NCBI RefSeq assembly: GCF_000224145.3
Contig: NC_020167.2
Span: 2,916,450 to 2,980,449 of the forward strand
Length of the DNA stretch: 64,000 bases
DNA from: Ciona intestinalis
Taxonomy: Eukaryota > Chordata > Ascidiacea > Phlebobranchia > Cionidae
Direction of reading: 5' to 3'
Positions 50,201 through 60,915 of the stretch are shown here, in pieces (the stretch's first letter is position 1; every line of letters begins with the position of its first letter). The translations under genes were made by a program, and so were the position numbers. A model generated the notes under the pieces. It was not told the origin of the DNA, made no database searches, and worked only from the letters and a program-made list of their open reading frames with translations.

Positions 50201-50717
50201 ACAAAAACAACCCGTGCGGCCCACGCAGCTCCCGAATCCCGGCGTCGATCTCGCTCGAGATGCGATGTCGTTTCAGTATGGCGGTTCGACACCAGACCTT
50301 TCGACCGCCTCGCCTTACTACGGCATGCACAACTACAGCAATAATAACTCTTCTAATGAAAGCTGGGCCCAACCGCCGTCGCACCCACCGCCGGAGAACC
50401 CAGTCGTATTACCTGGTGTTTTAAACCAAAGCTACATCGGTTTATCCGACGACGAAGACGACGACCCAACTTTCGTAGGTTCTGCCCCTTCCTATGTGTT
50501 TGACGTTGACACGGGCGAGGAGATATTCTCCTCCGAGCAGAACTCCGGATTGCCGAGGAATGTGTCTACTGGTTTTATTCCATCATTTAAGGAGGATTCT
50601 CATATAGACTCTGGAGAGCCACCGAAAGCGACGTATGTTCCACCGGTGCATACGGTAAACGTGGTTAGGGACCGGAGATCACAAAACGATTTTTATGAGC
50701 CTAATGTGCCTGTATAA
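35204..50717 (+). CDS. ATP10: ATP10-class P4-ATPase (phospholipid flippase), common body
   Basis: Exons: 35204-35414, 36083-36168, 36820(or 36874)-37023, 37305-37396, 37577-37713, 38369-38621, 39009-39056, 39613-39715, 39931-39975, 40874-40988, 41269-41421, 42167-42376, 43017-43091, 43407-43540, 43972-44146, 44611-44761, 45024-45151, 45483-45794, 46028-46196, 46860-47063, 47501-47703, 48143-48343, 48706-48786, 49377-49481, 49649-49836, 50000-50717. All are GT-AG and phases close to a single frame. Key motifs: actuator-domain SNLDGES, TM4 IPISLYVS, phosphorylation DKTGT (near residue 468), nucleotide-binding [24 protein letters not shown] (near 1170), then six C-terminal membrane segments ending in [10 protein letters not shown]. 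The wording throughout matches vertebrate ATP10A/B/D. ATP10 proteins flip phosphatidylcholine or glucosylceramide inward and need CDC50A to leave the ER. The 240-residue tail is Ser/Pro-rich with an acidic DDEDDD patch and may be regulatory. Confidence 0.93.
39150..39310 (+). repeat. Possible interspersed repeat in flippase intron
   Basis: A segment with SINE-like wording (GCATTCATGATCCAGGCAGA) but no second copy in the window; weak. Confidence 0.2.
41466..41765 (+). repeat. 25-base minisatellite, 12 copies, in flippase intron
   Basis: Twelve consecutive units of CTATTCAGCGGGGTTGACTG plus TGGTT. Substitutions are few (CAGCG or CAGTG, GGTTC or GGTCC), so it is young. It lies between the exons ending 41421 and starting 42167. 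Confidence 0.95.
44240..44354 (-). mobile_element. Partial MITE in flippase intron
   Basis: Right-hand part CTACCAAATGGGACAAGAAA through CTACCCCACCCTACTACA, with degraded family interior to its left. Confidence 0.6.
45235..45350 (+). mobile_element. Degenerate SINE in flippase intron
   Basis: Contains GGGTTCGAAGCTTGATTAGG (B-box-like) and CTTCTCCAAATTATCAGC, resembling the element near 18140-18340. Confidence 0.3.
46212..46409 (+). mobile_element. Full-length MITE in flippase intron
   Basis: Among the best-preserved copies: TATAGTAGAGTGGGGGAAGA at the left, CCCATCTTCCCCCACCCTAC at the right, about 198 bases. TA dinucleotides at both ends suggest a TA target duplication. Confidence 0.85.
47741..47890 (+). 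repeat. Interspersed repeat, copy 1 (flippase intron)
   Basis: Shares AACATACTTGGTAACTC-GTAAG-type sequence and GGCACGAGGTGTATGAAACA with the reverse complement of 61050-61210. About 110 bases align well. Family not identified. Confidence 0.6.
48390..48415 (+). repeat. Poly-G run followed by poly-A run
   Basis: About 16 consecutive G then about 12 A inside a flippase intron. A G-run of this length is prone to length error and could form a G-quadruplex. Confidence 0.8.
48819..48918 (+). mobile_element. Left half of a MITE in flippase intron
   Basis: TATAGTAAGGTGGGGGAAAG through GAACAAAGAACATTTAAAG; no right end nearby. Confidence 0.6.
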
Positions 50718-51643
50718 AACCTTCATATTTTTAGAGTCGTATATTTTGCGAACCTTGAGTGTAGTCCGACGTGAAACTTAGATTCTATACTTTTGCTTTC
50801 TTATTCCACAGTGTTGCCCAAGAAGGGCTAGCTTTCCGTCCTCGAGGTATTCAACTTGGCTGAATTCTCACACTCGGCAACACTCTTTTTCGCAGTAATT
50901 TTTGCACTAGACCTATTTTCCCCGTTTTAAATGCAAAATCCGCGTAAATGCGCTATGCAACAATAGACATAGTAGGCATTGCAACGTATAGGGCAGAATA
51001 TGCACAAGCACGCTGCAACGTGCGTTCTGCTGTAACTTGCTAATTAAATAATTTCCCTTTCAATGCCCCATGGCCACTCTTTCACTTCTACGCTTTACAA
51101 GTTTAACTGTCGCCACTTGGAAGCTATAGTAGCTTGCGTCTTAGCCTTAACCCGTAGAGATTCAAAGAAGCATATAGTTAAACTTACTGAAGCTTATGGA
51201 AATCATTATTTGGTGCTTTGTGTTTCCGTAACCGCTCTCAATTGAAACACGTGGCCGGTTCGAATCCCCTTGCCCGCTTTCGTCATAATACCCCACTGTT
51301 ACGTCATATATACACGACAATGCAATGTGTGCCTTTTTTGAACGAACCCGCGAACTTCGCGAGAAGCCTGACCGCTTTTATACTCGACCATATACTAACC
51401 AATAATTCTGGCTCTTACGGCCAGTGTTGCCGTAAGTAAAGTCACACGGCAACACTAAAGTGCCTTATAGAAGAGCTGCATTCCACAATCCATTTATATT
51501 GCCACGTACAAACGTGGCATTGTATTCCTTTATGAACCTTGCACTTATGGGTTTATCTCCAACGATTTTACGAAAGCATTTGTCAGTTTATCATTCTTTA
51601 CTTTCGTGAAGCGGCAGCATACAAAGGACTTCTTCTTATATCA

Positions 51644-51778
51644 AATAAATTGTTCCAATTGCTTGAGACGTTGCAATCCCTTTTTGTTTTCTTCCTAATT
51701 CTTTTTACATTAACTTAACGTGCTAACCGAGTATTGTACCCCTAGCACCTACCCATATGTACTTTTCAATAAAATAAA
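51644..51778 (+). terminator. Candidate polyadenylation signals of flippase gene
   Basis: AATAAA at 51644-51649 and overlapping AATAAA at 51768-51778. They would imply a 3' untranslated region of about 0.95-1.1 kb after the stop at 50717. Confidence 0.4.
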
Positions 51779-53257
51779 CTATTCCCGATTAGACGACTGT
51801 TTTTTCTTGCTGACTTTTCAGCTTTGCATTTTAAATTCCTGTGACTCAGTTAGCGCGCGCATGCTAACCTAGACGTTTCTGGTTCAAGGCTGGTCGCTGC
51901 TACCGTTGTAGACGTATGTATTCAAACAAAAGACCATGATTGCTCTAACGTCTAACTAACCCAGTACCACTTATGGGTTGCCTGAAATGTCAGTGTGTGC
52001 GGTATGACGGCGAGCGCGACTATATTCAAAGTACATACTTTGTCTATCATTCGTAGTTTGATGGTGCTACATCATAGTTGGCTTGTATGTCACAGAACAA
52101 GGTATTGATCATCGCAGTAATGGGTTTACACAAAATACTGCAACCTGTTAAAAAAAACTGCTTCTTATGTATATACTAAAACAAACAAAAAGTATTTATA
52201 ATGATTGATGTTTGGGTGTCAAAATGGTTCGAAAATGTTGCATAAGTATGCAGTTGAATGCGCATTTGTGTTTAAATTCGTTGTGTGACTTTCCTTCACT
52301 GCATTCCTCGGCATTTCATCAAACTGTTTTTGACGCGTGCTGATAATTACAATCTACCTCTCATGTCTTCAGGGTTGTCGGGCTTTGATAACGGCGTCGG
52401 CGTTTTCAATTATACATGCAGCACTTCGACGTTTGAAAGGCACTGTTCAGTTTTTGTGTTGTTGTATGCTGCACTGTGTACAGTTCTTAACTGGTAATAG
52501 TTTACATGGAGTCTTAGAGGATATTGCAAGTTGTAAACTATTTGGTTGTATAAATGTTGCTGAACTATACCATGTTTGTACTTTTAGGTATCAATGTAGT
52601 ATATACTGCATAAACATAAATGTTCATGACCGCATGCAATTTGCTGTATAGCACAAAGCGTAAGAAAGGTGCATGATTTCACAATCTAGGTTGTATGGTA
52701 CACCAGCAGTATAATGGTATGGCGCAAATCGTCCAGCTACACGCGAAGATGTGATAACAAGTGATTGTGATGTTAGTGGAAAAACGTAAGTAATGTATTC
52801 CCATTTGTATATTTCATATGTACCCACTATCTTCATTATTTTTTGTGAACTAGACAGAATTTTGTATCATGTACAATCATTTCGAGCAGTTTTGAATCAC
52901 ACATAGCCATTACAATAAGCAAACAGAGGGAGTATTTCATTGACCGTTATTCGTTAGTTTCTACTGATGCTTTGAATTCATCAATATAATTTGCGAAGTC
53001 TAATTAGTGGTGTCGCCCATACCACGTACAAATGTCACTTTTTGTTTAAATAAATGTCACCCTTACCACGTTTGCCATGTCTACCCATACCATGTATAGT
53101 GCTTTTATTTGTTTGTCCGTATGTCAGCAAATATATAAAGACCAATTAATGTCTTTAAATTTTAGCTGAGTCATAATTGTGTTTCGTATCTTTGAAATAT
53201 GTTTGCAAACAAAACTCTCCAAAAGATTGGTTCATAAAAGTAATTGGCAGATCATTT
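51779..53257. other. Intergenic region
   Basis: No gene recognised. Near 51840-51920 there is a tRNA-derived SINE-like piece (TTCTGGTTCAAGGCTGGTCG), related to the one near 4190. Confidence 0.35.
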
Positions 53258-53707
53258 TTATTTCTTTTTTGTTGCTGTTTTTTTCGTGGCTGCCTTTTTC
53301 GTAGCTGTTTTTTTCGTGGCTGCCTTTTTTGTAGCTGTTTTTTTCGTGGCTGTTTTTTTCGTGGCTGTTTTTTTCGTGGCTGCCTTTTTTGTAGCTGTTT
53401 TTTTCGTGGCTGTTTTTTTCGTGGCTGTTTTTTTCGTGGCTGCCTTTTTTGTAGCTGTTTTTTTCGTTTCCACAACTTTAGTAGAAGTTGTAACAGTATA
53501 TTTTGCTGTAACCGACCTAGTTACCCCAACAGACTTTACTGATGTACTTTGCACTGCCCGTTGTCTTTTTGTCGGTTTCGTGTTTTTTTGACCAGCTGTC
53601 TTCGGCTTTGATGTATTCGAACTTGTTTTACTTTTTGGCTTCTTTGTTGTTGCAGTTGCTTTACGACTAACTGGTTGTTCAATGTTGTATATCACAATTT
53701 TTCCCAT
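53258..53707 (-). CDS. Lys/Thr/Ala-repeat basic protein (unrecognised)
   Basis: 149 residues, single exon, ATG at 53707. It begins MGKIVIYNIEQPVSRKATA, passes through a Lys/Thr/Ser-rich segment and VTAKYTVTTSTKVVETKK, and ends in about twelve tandem five-residue units of the type ATKKT/ATKKA finishing TKKK. Composition resembles the C-terminal tail of histone H1 or sperm basic proteins, but there is no winged-helix domain, so membership in those families is not claimed. A nuclear DNA-binding role is inference from charge alone. The repeat at DNA level (53270-53466) consists of near-identical 15-base units. A related but decayed copy follows at 54318-54600. Confidence 0.6.
   Translation of the reverse strand: MGKIVIYNIEQPVSRKATATTKKPKSKTSSNTSKPKTAGQKNTKPTKRQRAVQSTSVKSVGVTRSVTAKYTVTTSTKVVETKKTATKKAATKKTATKKTATKKTATKKAATKKTATKKTATKKTATKKAATKKTATKKAATKKTATKKK
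53270..53466 (-). repeat. 15-base coding tandem repeat
   Basis: Units alternate between two spellings on the plus strand (TTTTTTCGTGGCTG and TTTTTTGTAGCTG types), encoding ATKKT and ATKKA. They form a higher-order pattern in which the TGCC variant recurs every few units. Confidence 0.8.
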
Positions 53708-54317
53708 GATTGAATATCGCAGTTTAGTTGATTATATCCAGGTACGATAATATAAACACTGTAGCCTGCAGTATTGGTAATAATAAATCATAAAAAATCG
53801 CAACAGATAGCCAGAACCTCCTGACGACTTAAAAAGGCGTAGACATATTCAAGCAAATTGGAATCCTACGGTTGATACTAAGCGCCAATACCAGTACACT
53901 GAGTTGATTATCAGCTTTGTTCAAATAACCACACTTGTTTAAGATCGTACCTTCGTCATATGTCGATGCCACTTTGGCTAATGTTTGCTTTGTAAGTGAA
54001 ATATTTTTTTTTTTATTTGTTGTGAACTAAACTGAACCTCTATATAGCACGACAAAAATTTTAGGCATTTTTTTAATTACACATTATCAATTACAATATA
54101 CATAAACACATGCAAGCAATTGAATTACCGCATTTATTTTTTTGTAACTTCGCCTTATCACATTGTATAACTTTAATTTTCCTCGTATAATTTTGCCAAA
54201 TTTTAAAGATCAAATAATGTTTTCATATTTACAGCTTAGCATAATTGTGGTTCGTATGTTTGATTGCACGTATTTTTGATAAAACAAAAATTGGTTTGTA
54301 CAAGTTGCCCGGGATGA

Positions 54318-54600
54318 TCATTGAAATTTCTTTTTTACGGTTTTTTTTTTCATGGGCACAACTCGAGTTTTAGAAGTGGTAACAGTGCATCTTCGTGTGA
54401 GCGACGTTGTTACTCTCACAGCAGTCCGTGCAGTTTTTCTCGGCTTCGTAATTTTTCGACGAACTGGCGGAGCTGTCTGCCTTATTGATTTTGAATTTGA
54501 TCCACTTTTTGGCTTTATTGTTACTGGAGTTGTTTTCAACTAACTGCTGGTTTATTATTGTTTACTATCTCTAACCCTATTATCGAATATCACAATCCAA
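54318..54600 (-). pseudogene. Decayed tandem copy of the basic-repeat gene
   Basis: The reading frame 54318-54539 aligns with the neighbour (CTVTTSKTRVV against YTVTTSTKVV). The position matching the neighbour's Ser-Arg-Lys reads Ser-stop-Lys, and no ATG is present at the start. The ATKK repeat is reduced to MKKKTVKKKFQ. 5' flanks of the two copies also match (ACGGTTAATACTAAGCGCC near 54690, and 53875). Confidence 0.55.
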
Positions 54601-54839
54601 TTTAAATTTTTCTATATAGGTATATAGGATATAATACACCGGCAAGTTTGAATCCTAAATGAAACGACGGTTAATACTTTTTTTACGACGGTTAATACTA
54701 AGCGCCTTTATATACCAATGCACAATGCTGCCCTCGGCTGGTAAACAACTCTGTTGAAATATAATACGTCATATTGTCGCAATCTACAATTGTTTGCTTT
54801 CAATATCGTAACCCATAAAGCGGCGAGAATTGAGTGTGT

Positions 54840-54985
54840 GATTATTTCCACACATTATTAAATTTTACGACTTTCAGTTTAATTTTATCTATATAAGTAT
54901 ATGTGATAACATAAAACGATGTATTGGTAATAAAAAGTAATAATACAAAAAACAATAACAGGCCTTAAAAACTTCTACTATACGT
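54840..54985 (-). repeat. Third copy of the basic-repeat gene 5' flank
   Basis: GTATTGGTAATAAAAAGTAA resembles GTATTGGTAATAATAAATCA near 53772, suggesting a third, mostly deleted unit. Confidence 0.35.
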
Positions 54986-54992
54986 TTCGTTG

Positions 54993-55156
54993 TATAGTAT
55001 AGGGTAGGGAAAGATGGTAGTGAACAAAGAACATTCAAAGGATTATAAAACCGTATCCTCACAACTTCCATAGACCGTTGTTAATTGTTTAAAACACGAT
55101 CACGATATTTAGATGTTAGGTGCTAAAGGTGTCCCATCTTCCCCCACCCTACTATA
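54993..55156 (+). mobile_element. MITE with internal deletion
   Basis: Left end TATAGTATAGGGTAGGGAAA joins directly to TAGTGAACAAAGAACATTC. The right half and right end (CATCTTCCCCCACCCTACTA) are intact. Confidence 0.75.
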
Positions 55157-56107
55157 ACTGAAATATTTTAAATAATTTTGTATTCTTAAAAAATTCTTGT
55201 CACAAGTATAGACACCGCGTGTATAATAACCATCTCAACCTAACACTGCATATAGGTTTATAACATATACGTACTTGCTGGTCTGGTATTAAATCTATAT
55301 TAAAGGGAAGTAATGATTAAGTATTATGTGTCATTCCATAGGCGTCGAGTACGAGTAGGCGCGGAGAACGGAAATCTATGATTCACTGAACCCATCACGT
55401 GTGACTCCGTGCTATTACGTAGAAAACATTAGCAAATATGCACGAGGAAATGATCAAAGAGTAACACTAACGTCCAACCTAGCACAGTTTGTTAGGGCGC
55501 GTGCCTCGTTACTCCGATATTTGGTAATTTATAAGTTGCATTGATGCAAAACGACCACAACGGCAGGACGTACATTTAAAGGTGCAAATTCTCAAAAAAA
55601 AAAAACTCGTATTTATTTCAATTTTATAAGGGTACCAGGGTACGGCAGGTTTTACGCTTTACATTTAAATTATTACAAAACAACAATGATAATTTTATAA
55701 CTTAAAATGCCCATTAACTAGAGCTCTGCTCTTTTGTTTTTACTTCGTATCTATTTTTAACGGTCTGTGGTCTTAGATAGCTCTATATGATCTTGGATAC
55801 GAGTATATACTCTTTTCTAATCATGCTAGAACGCATTTGTAATAAAAGTAAAGCCTTTTTCCGTACATAACCGAGTGAAGCAGAAATAAAAAGGGTTTTA
55901 GTTGCGGTCTCGATCAAAATTTATGAACTTGAAAGCGAAACTTTGCTTATGCTTCGTTTTTTGAGTAAAAACCTAATAAAAATAAATGAAATATAACATA
56001 ATATACTACGCACATTTCGTGATGTGAACGACATCGTCGTATTTCGCACTCTATATCAAAGCATATACATATCACCTTGAAAAATGCGTAACGTATTTTC
56101 TTGTTTT
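55157..56107. other. Intergenic region
   Basis: No gene recognised. 55480-55520 contains a weak SINE-like head (TTGTTAGGGCGCGTGCCTCG). Confidence 0.35.
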
Positions 56108-56677
56108 TCAAAGTATCACACAGCAACAATCTTGTCCGTTCCCATTTGGTATCAGAGAACTGTAGTGATCATATTCACCATCGTGATCACATTCACCATC
56201 GTGATCACATTCATCATCGTGATCATATTCACTATCGTGACCATATTCATCATAGTAATCATATTCATCAATTTCGCCAAAAGCTGTCGTTGTAGCCACT
56301 GTCGCAATTGGCATAATCACCAGCGCAGTCATAGCTGCCGTAAGTATTATATGCAGCACCATCTTCTTCGTCGTTTCTTTGGTGATAATGTGTAGCAGTT
56401 GATTTTAATATGTAGAAATACGTATGAACAGAAAGTACACCAATGCCGGCAGAGCTGAGGTGTGTAGTATTTTGTTAACCCGGTCGTACTTAAACCTAAA
56501 TAGATTCAACAGAGAACTAAGGGCCGCTACGATTATAAAAGTGTTTGTTGGTCTACAAAAGACCAACAAACTCACAGCTATTATATGTGGCGTATATAAT
56601 TAGTGTGTCTTCGACTTACTTGTCGAATAGGACGACGTTTTGTGACGTCCTCTAATGTAGATCGAAATTCCAATATT
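56108..56677 (-). pseudogene. Repeat-bearing accessory family, copy 1 (decayed)
   Basis: Remnant of exon one at 56620-56677 (GISIYIRGRHKTSS, then A|GTAAGT) and exon two at 56108 to about 56410. Exon two starts LKSTATHYHQRNDEEDG as in copy 2, but its acceptor AG is lost. The frame shifts at a run of four T (56279-56282 in plus coordinates read as A). After the shift it reads six-residue acidic units (YDHDDE, CDHDGE) and ends in CCCVIL. Most of the N-terminal domain is deleted, so the 5' flank joins directly to the exon-one remnant. Confidence 0.6.
56160..56262 (-). repeat. 18-base tandem repeat encoding acidic hexapeptides
   Basis: About six units of the type ATTCACCATCGTGATCAC (plus strand), encoding Y/C-D-H-D-G/D-E on the minus strand. 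Confidence 0.8.
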
Positions 56678-57591
56678 ATACAACTATCAACTACCCAAAA
56701 TATACACTACGCAACCTGCACTAGTTGAAAATTAGAAACTTAAACGTTTTTCTCATACACACTATATGCTGTCTACCTTTGCAAAATAACTGCAATATCT
56801 TCCGTACCCCCAAACATATAGAAAACAATCATCCTTATTATTAACGCGTAGCTGTAGAACCAATGGAGTAGAAACTCAAAGAAAAGGTTTAAACCGTAAA
56901 TAGCTATACAAAAGTTCCTGAACGCGAAACTACAGTTTCGTATTTTGTCTGGCTTTTGAACACGTCCACGAGGTTTTAAACAACGTAAGATTAAAAGATT
57001 TTTTTAACAGTAGGATTCTGCAACTTGCAGTTAATTATCTACCGAAATTAATCGACTGTGCTAGTTTCTTTGTTACATAAACTTTATATGCATAATTTTA
57101 AAACGGCATTTTTGTACTTATTTATCCCTAATTTAAGCCATATTGACCCATGCCTATTTTTCTCATGTTTGTATTTCTCTTTCTCACAAAACGAAAACTT
57201 TTTAATAAGATAAAATTAAAATGGACGAAATATTTTATTCTATTTTATTAAACTATGATACTGTATTCATGATTCTAACTCCCAAACTACAAATGTCGGC
57301 AGTTTTAAACTGATTCAACAAGCATTTAAAATGTGCATCTTACTGTTATGTTTTTTCGCCCTTGGAAAAAAAGGTTATATTCATTCAACACCTAATTTTA
57401 ATATATATACTCAGCAATAGTAACCGCCTTTGCCGCGCACTTTGTTGGACCATGACAAAATACTGTCGATTTTTTCGTCCATTATTAAATGGGTATATAC
57501 CCGTAAATCAAGATCTAAAAAAAGTTCCCATCTTACTCTGAGTTCCGTCTTTCCCGACCGTACTTTATTCCTTAAAATCAAAAAGTATAAA

Positions 57592-57779
57592 TATAGTAGG
57601 GTGGGGGAAGATGGGACACTTTTAGGATATATTATCCAAATATTCTGAATAAACGATCAACAATGGTCTATGGGAGTCGTAAGGACACAGTTTTATAATT
57701 CTTTGATTTTTTTGTCTAAAACTAAATAAGACGAGTAAATAGAATGAAAAGGTGTCCCATCTTCCCTACCCTACTATAT
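57592..57779 (-). mobile_element. Full-length MITE
   Basis: TATAGTAGGGTGGGGGAAGA at the left, CCCATCTTCCCTACCCTACT at the right, and interior CAATGGTCTATGGGAGTCGT. Confidence 0.85.
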
Positions 57780-57851
57780 AAAACACTGCTATATATGTCA
57801 CAATACATGCGGGTCTGATGTGTAACCCGTACTGCTGAAAAAACAGCGTGT

Positions 57852-58595
57852 TCAAAGTATCACACAACAACAACAATCTTGTTCGTTTGTATCTCTTGGT
57901 AACAGAGGAGAGTTCTCAGTGGTTCGTGGTGCATACGTTGCTACATGTTTGTTAATATTACGGGTCGGGTTCCTGGTAATGGGTGTATTTGATACTTGTT
58001 TAGTAGATGCAGCAGAAACCCAATCTTGTCTACGCTGTTTTTTTTAAATCTGCTGCTGCATGCGCTGGATTGCATAGTTTGTTTGTTTGTTTAACTTCAT
58101 GCGAACATTCGTCATCTTCATCATCGTGATCATATTCATTCTCTCCCCCGTAGCTGCTGTGGTGGTAATGTTCCCTAGCGGTTGATTTTAACCTGTACAA
58201 ATGCCAAATGAACAGAAATTACACCAATGACAGTAGAGCTGAGGTGTGCAGTGTTTTGTTAAACAGGTCTTAAACCTATATAAATTCGACTTACCTTCCG
58301 ACGTTTATCGAATGGGACAGTGTGTTGTGACCTCCTCTAAGATAAATCGCAACTCCATTATTTTTGGATGTAAATTTGTCTTCGTCTGTACAATTACGGT
58401 TGTCAGGGGACCAGAACAAGTTGTCACGTTTTACTATTCGATTTTCGGAAATGTATTAATATCGGACCTTCCCCTTAAAATATCGTAGATACATTCGTTG
58501 ACCGACCCACCACTTCTAAAGTAAGGACCAATAGAATCTTGCAGAAAACGAATTTCAGCCGGCGACAACTCAATATAATCCCTCCGTATTTCCAT
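57852..58595 (-). pseudogene. Repeat-bearing accessory family, copy 2 (two frameshifts)
   Basis: Exon one 58295-58595 (ATG at 58595) begins MEIRRDYIELSPAEIRFLQD. Its frame breaks near 58438-58447 by one missing base relative to copy 3, then continues as VKRDNLFWSPDNRN and NNGVAIYLRG to a donor AG|GTAAGT, with about 30 residues missing from the middle. Exon two starts at 58192 (LKSTAREHYHH), carries NEYDHDDEDDECSHE, breaks again at a run of eight A (58038-58045), and resumes to end EQDCCCCVIL. Either a decayed gene or a low-quality sequence of a live one. Confidence 0.6.
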
Positions 58596-58619
58596 TTCTA
58601 AACAAGTCACTACTAAAAA

Positions 58620-58829
58620 TTCTCTACACTACGCAATTAACTTGGATTAGGAAACAAGGAACTCCAATGGTTATCCTTCGGCATGCCAGCCGTGTCTACC
58701 TTTGCAAAATAACTGCACAAACTTCAAACCCCCGTAAATAGGAAACAATCATCCGTGACCGTTCTTATTGAATTGGGAAAGAAAAACCGCAGTTCTGCTG
58801 CAGACAAAAGTGCGTATCGTGCAAAGGAC
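58620..58829 (-). repeat. 5' flank shared with copy 1
   Basis: GTCTACCTTTGCAAAATAAC and GAAACAATCATCC correspond to 56772-56835. The homology resumes at 59520-59660 (GAACGCGAA-type block and TACAGTTTCGT) after the insertion at 58834-59371, showing a segmental duplication. Confidence 0.65.
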
Positions 58830-59375
58830 TTAAAGGGCCTAAACACACCCCACGTCACTTTTATTTTTTATGGTAAATTCATAAAGCGACCGTTTTATTG
58901 ATTCCCAAAATACTTTGCTTATTAGAATTGGTCCAGTATTGGCGGAGATATTCGTCCTCAAACAGTGATCTCTAGCGCTATCTTTTTTTTACTACGAGCT
59001 CCGTGATTGTGACGTAGGAACGTACTAGTGAAGTGACTGATTCATTCGTAAAATCGAAACATGCGTTTTTTTTTTGTGCTTTTTTGCGTTTTTTTTGTTC
59101 TCTCGTTTTTCGCTGAAAACACTGCCTCTCGCCTTTCTGAATGAGAGCGGCCACGCTTTAACAATTTTGTTACGTGTTTGTCACGTGGGTAGTACACTTC
59201 TCAATTTTTTTCGCCACGCAACTTTCAAATCAGTTTTTTGAATTTCACGGTGTTTGAGCTGGAATATCTTTGGTTATACAGAACCGATTAAAACAAGTAA
59301 GGTGTCGTTGGAATTAGAAAAACACACTTTATCGATTAAAGCGAAGTACATTTGGGGTGTGTTTAGGCCCTTTAA
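58830..59375. mobile_element. TTAA-flanked inverted-repeat element (piggyBac-like MITE)
   Basis: Termini AGGGCCTAAACACACCCC at 58834 and its exact complement ending at 59371 form an 18-base inverted repeat. TTAA lies immediately outside both ends (58830-58833 and 59372-59375). About 538 bases with no coding capacity. TTAA duplication is the hallmark of piggyBac transposition. The insertion interrupts a block duplicated elsewhere in the window, giving an empty-site comparison. Confidence 0.8.
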
Positions 59376-59432
59376 ATGTTTTGTCAATTAGATGCGCTAA
59401 TGACCAAATTGATAACTTTTGTTTGGGAGAAT

Positions 59433-59434
<2 letters not shown>

Positions 59435-59466
<32 letters not shown>
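59435..59466. repeat. TA microsatellite
   Basis: About 15 TA units, with one interruption. Confidence 0.9.
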
Positions 59467-59468
<2 letters not shown>

Positions 59469-59841
59469 TAAAACCGAATACTACCCATGTACGTGTATTA
59501 TTTAAAGAAACCATTTGAGTTCCAATGAAAAGTTTAAACCGCAAATGGCTACTCGAAAATTCCCAAACGCGAAAGTACAGTTTCGTGTTTGCTCTGGCTA
59601 GTGATGAAAGCAACGCACAAAACGCGTATACGTGGTTGTAAACAACGTAATTCGTACTACACGCACAATTTATAAGGATCTATATATGACCATAGACAAG
59701 GTACCTGTACTGTATTCCAATTTATCTCATTTAGTAATTTTACTTGATGCTAAATTTGATAATATGTAGTTCAATACTCNAGGCATAGTAAATAATTACT
59801 TTTATTTGCGTATTCTGTTATAGTATAACTAAGATCATATA

Positions 59842-60341
59842 NNNNNNNNNNNNNNNNNNNNNNNNNNNNNNNNNNNNNNNNNNNNNNNNNNNNNNNNNNN
59901 NNNNNNNNNNNNNNNNNNNNNNNNNNNNNNNNNNNNNNNNNNNNNNNNNNNNNNNNNNNNNNNNNNNNNNNNNNNNNNNNNNNNNNNNNNNNNNNNNNNN
60001 NNNNNNNNNNNNNNNNNNNNNNNNNNNNNNNNNNNNNNNNNNNNNNNNNNNNNNNNNNNNNNNNNNNNNNNNNNNNNNNNNNNNNNNNNNNNNNNNNNNN
60101 NNNNNNNNNNNNNNNNNNNNNNNNNNNNNNNNNNNNNNNNNNNNNNNNNNNNNNNNNNNNNNNNNNNNNNNNNNNNNNNNNNNNNNNNNNNNNNNNNNNN
60201 NNNNNNNNNNNNNNNNNNNNNNNNNNNNNNNNNNNNNNNNNNNNNNNNNNNNNNNNNNNNNNNNNNNNNNNNNNNNNNNNNNNNNNNNNNNNNNNNNNNN
60301 NNNNNNNNNNNNNNNNNNNNNNNNNNNNNNNNNNNNNNNNN
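59842..60341. other. Assembly gap (500 N)
   Basis: Exactly 500 N, cutting the zinc-knuckle protein gene on its C-terminal side. An isolated N is also present at 59780. Confidence 0.95.
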
Positions 60342-60915
60342 AGCAATATTGGCATGTAATCTTTTGGCCAAAGTATGAGACATAAAACTCAAGATTGTTA
60401 ACTACGATATAACTGGGAATCGGGTTTTTTTCCACATCTTCTCTTTTCATTGTTATGTATCTGACTCCGGTCTTGAACCCATCTTTATCTATTTTGTGAG
60501 TGCTTTTAATTGGTTTGCCATATTCCTTTTCAATGTGTTCCAGCAGCGTTTTCTCAGGAAAGGGTATTGGAACCCATCCTATTACTACATTTACAATGTC
60601 GGATTCGTACAGTCGAAGGCCGTAAATTTCGTTTACTGTCGTTAACTTTTCGAACAGATCCAGAACATTCTGCCTGGTAACACAGGTGACATCCACTTTG
60701 TTACCTTTCATTGCTGCAATGCCAGCTATTCTGTTTTTTGTAAAACCTGCTTCTTTTAACAGAAATATTATCTCGCTTCTTGACATTAGCTTGTTCGTTC
60801 TAAACATAAGGCATGTTGGTCTTTTAAACACTATTCCTGGTGTATTAGCTGCCACCATCTGAGCGAAGCTGGCCCTTTCAGGTGCTGCCCTTGCGGACAA
60901 CCGTCCGCTAGCCAT
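60342..60915 (-). CDS. Zinc-knuckle (ORF1-like) retroelement protein, C-terminus lost in gap
   Basis: 191 visible residues from an ATG at 60915. The N-terminus has MASGRLSARAAPERASFAQM; the middle has two RNA-binding-like segments (YGLRLYESDIVNVVIGWVP and FKTGVRYITMKREDVEKN). The visible end YVSYFGQKITCQYC is the start of a CCHC zinc knuckle. This order is seen in non-LTR retrotransposon ORF1 proteins and in ZCCHC3-like derivatives, which bind RNA. No reverse transcriptase is visible, as the downstream side is the gap. A domesticated gene cannot be excluded. Confidence 0.65.

Noticed and set aside
51230..51275. tRNA T-arm-like GGCCGGTTCGAATCCCC
   Set aside because: No cloverleaf can be built from the upstream sequence; at most a SINE relic or chance.
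53177..53591. Plus-strand Phe/Cys- or Phe/Val/Ala-rich frames
   Set aside because: Complement of the ATKK lysine repeat; low-complexity shadows with no start context or conserved flank.
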